From assembly GCA_002501855.1 (NCBI GenBank), contig DAOM01000015.1:1-5971 (forward strand): 5,971 bases of DNA, written 5' to 3'. Origin of the DNA: Candidatus Nitrosopolaris nunavutensis (GTDB taxonomy: Archaea; Thermoproteota; Nitrososphaeria; Nitrososphaerales; Nitrososphaeraceae). The notes beneath the pieces are model-generated. The model searched no databases, was not told the DNA's origin, and saw only the letters and a program-made list of their open reading frames with translations. Position 1 is the stretch's first letter; each line of letters begins with the position of its first letter. Of the stretch, positions 5,533-5,971 are shown piece after piece. The position numbers and the translations under genes were made by a program.

Positions 5533-5946
5533 TTGAAGAGAATACGATCTCTGAAGCCGCCGATGATAGTGATTTCTGGTTCATGCATAAAATTTGATAA
5601 AGAAAGAGAAAAGATAATGGACTATATTGGAGAACTTGAATGGGGAGTTCATACGAAGAGTAAATTCGAATGTTCCTCTAATGGTAGTGCTCTTGGCTGG
5701 GATTTCTTTCAACTCTATTTCGATCCGGAGTTTGTGGAACGCTTACTTGAAGTCCATCCCGATATGCGAAAAGAAGAGGGAAATATGGTTGAACAGCAAT
5801 TTGTACGCTGGATTTCAAAACAGCTTAAAAAAAGAAATCTAGAATATTATTTGAAACTAAGCGATGTCCCATACGATCACACACAAGGTTTCAGACTAGA
5901 CCCTGAAAATTATCGTGATGACAGCGAACTAGAAAAGTTACGTTAG
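5533..5946 (+). CDS. Unrecognised protein, 5' end probably disrupted
   Basis: The open frame encodes up to 137 residues from a TTG at 5533, or 127 from an ATG at 5563; neither start has a ribosome binding site. I do not recognise a family. A hydrophobic strand-like stretch MIVISGS (11-17) is followed by a charged helix, then YIGELEWGVHTKSKFECSSN, LGWDFFQLYFDPEFVERLLE, an amphipathic helix around VEQQFVRWISKQLKK, and an acidic tail. It is rich in Trp and aromatics and has no signal peptide or membrane segment. The same frame continues upstream with a coding-like YNADDVYALSEEFGELKRI, stops at TAA 5485-5487, and before that reads MPYDKNIPRQ from an ATG at 5455. An intact ancestor may therefore have started near 5455, just after the TATA box, and acquired a nonsense or frameshift change. 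The gene is complete at its 3' end, stopping three bases before the adapter. Confidence 0.6.
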   Translation: MKRIRSLKPPMIVISGSCIKFDKEREKIMDYIGELEWGVHTKSKFECSSNGSALGWDFFQLYFDPEFVERLLEVHPDMRKEEGNMVEQQFVRWISKQLKKRNLEYYLKLSDVPYDHTQGFRLDPENYRDDSELEKLR

Positions 5947-5949
5947 AGA

Positions 5950-5968
5950 CTGTCTCTTATACACATCT
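5950..5968 (-). other. Tn5 mosaic end (Nextera adapter remnant), inverted
   Basis: CTGTCTCTTATACACATCT is the exact reverse complement of bases 1-19. The following GA agrees with the first two bases of one Nextera adapter arm, and the final T does not. Genomic sequence ends at 5949. Confidence 0.97.
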
Positions 5969-5971
5969 GAT

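Overview
This window looks like chromosomal DNA of an AT-rich ammonia-oxidising archaeon (Thaumarchaeota/Nitrososphaeria; Nitrososphaera or, from the low GC, Nitrosocosmicus-like). The evidence is indirect: leaderless or short-leader genes behind archaeal TATA boxes, low coding density, a secreted PsbP-like protein of a kind common in these archaea, and a decayed histidine kinase whose H-box reads ELRNPVQPILGL, a form I associate with Nitrososphaeria kinases. No rRNA or marker gene is present, so the assignment is inference.

Both ends are artificial. Bases 1-19 are the Tn5 mosaic end used in Nextera libraries, and 5950-5968 are its exact reverse complement. The sequence therefore reads like one complete tagmented fragment or a contig with untrimmed adapters, and the 19-bp terminal inverted repeats are not a natural transposon.

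Layout: 20-203 is a promoter region with a perfect 10-bp inverted repeat next to the start of an intact NAD(P)-dependent aldehyde dehydrogenase of the Sad/succinate-semialdehyde type (204-1592, +). From 1718 to about 2450 lie remnants: a histidine kinase that has lost its phospho-acceptor His, its frame and most of its ATPase domain, then a broken reading frame with one stop. An orphan 107-aa alpha-helical protein with a clear TATA box and Shine-Dalgarno follows (2821-3144, +). Then comes a shattered membrane-anchored or secreted protein gene (3165-3737, +) in at least four frame segments. Convergent to it is an intact PsbP-like secreted protein (3773-4408, -). About 1 kb follows with no confident gene, holding a possible 45-aa ORF (4785-4922, -), a perfect hairpin, and overlapping inverted repeats (5357-5394) just upstream of a strong TATA box. 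The last gene (5533-5946, +) is an unrecognised protein whose upstream frame carries an in-frame stop.

The supported intact genes cover a little under half of the window and do not form an operon or a recognisable pathway. The picture is of single transcription units scattered through decaying DNA. I see no evidence for a novel multi-gene system. The best leads are the two inverted-repeat regulatory candidates and the two pseudogenes.
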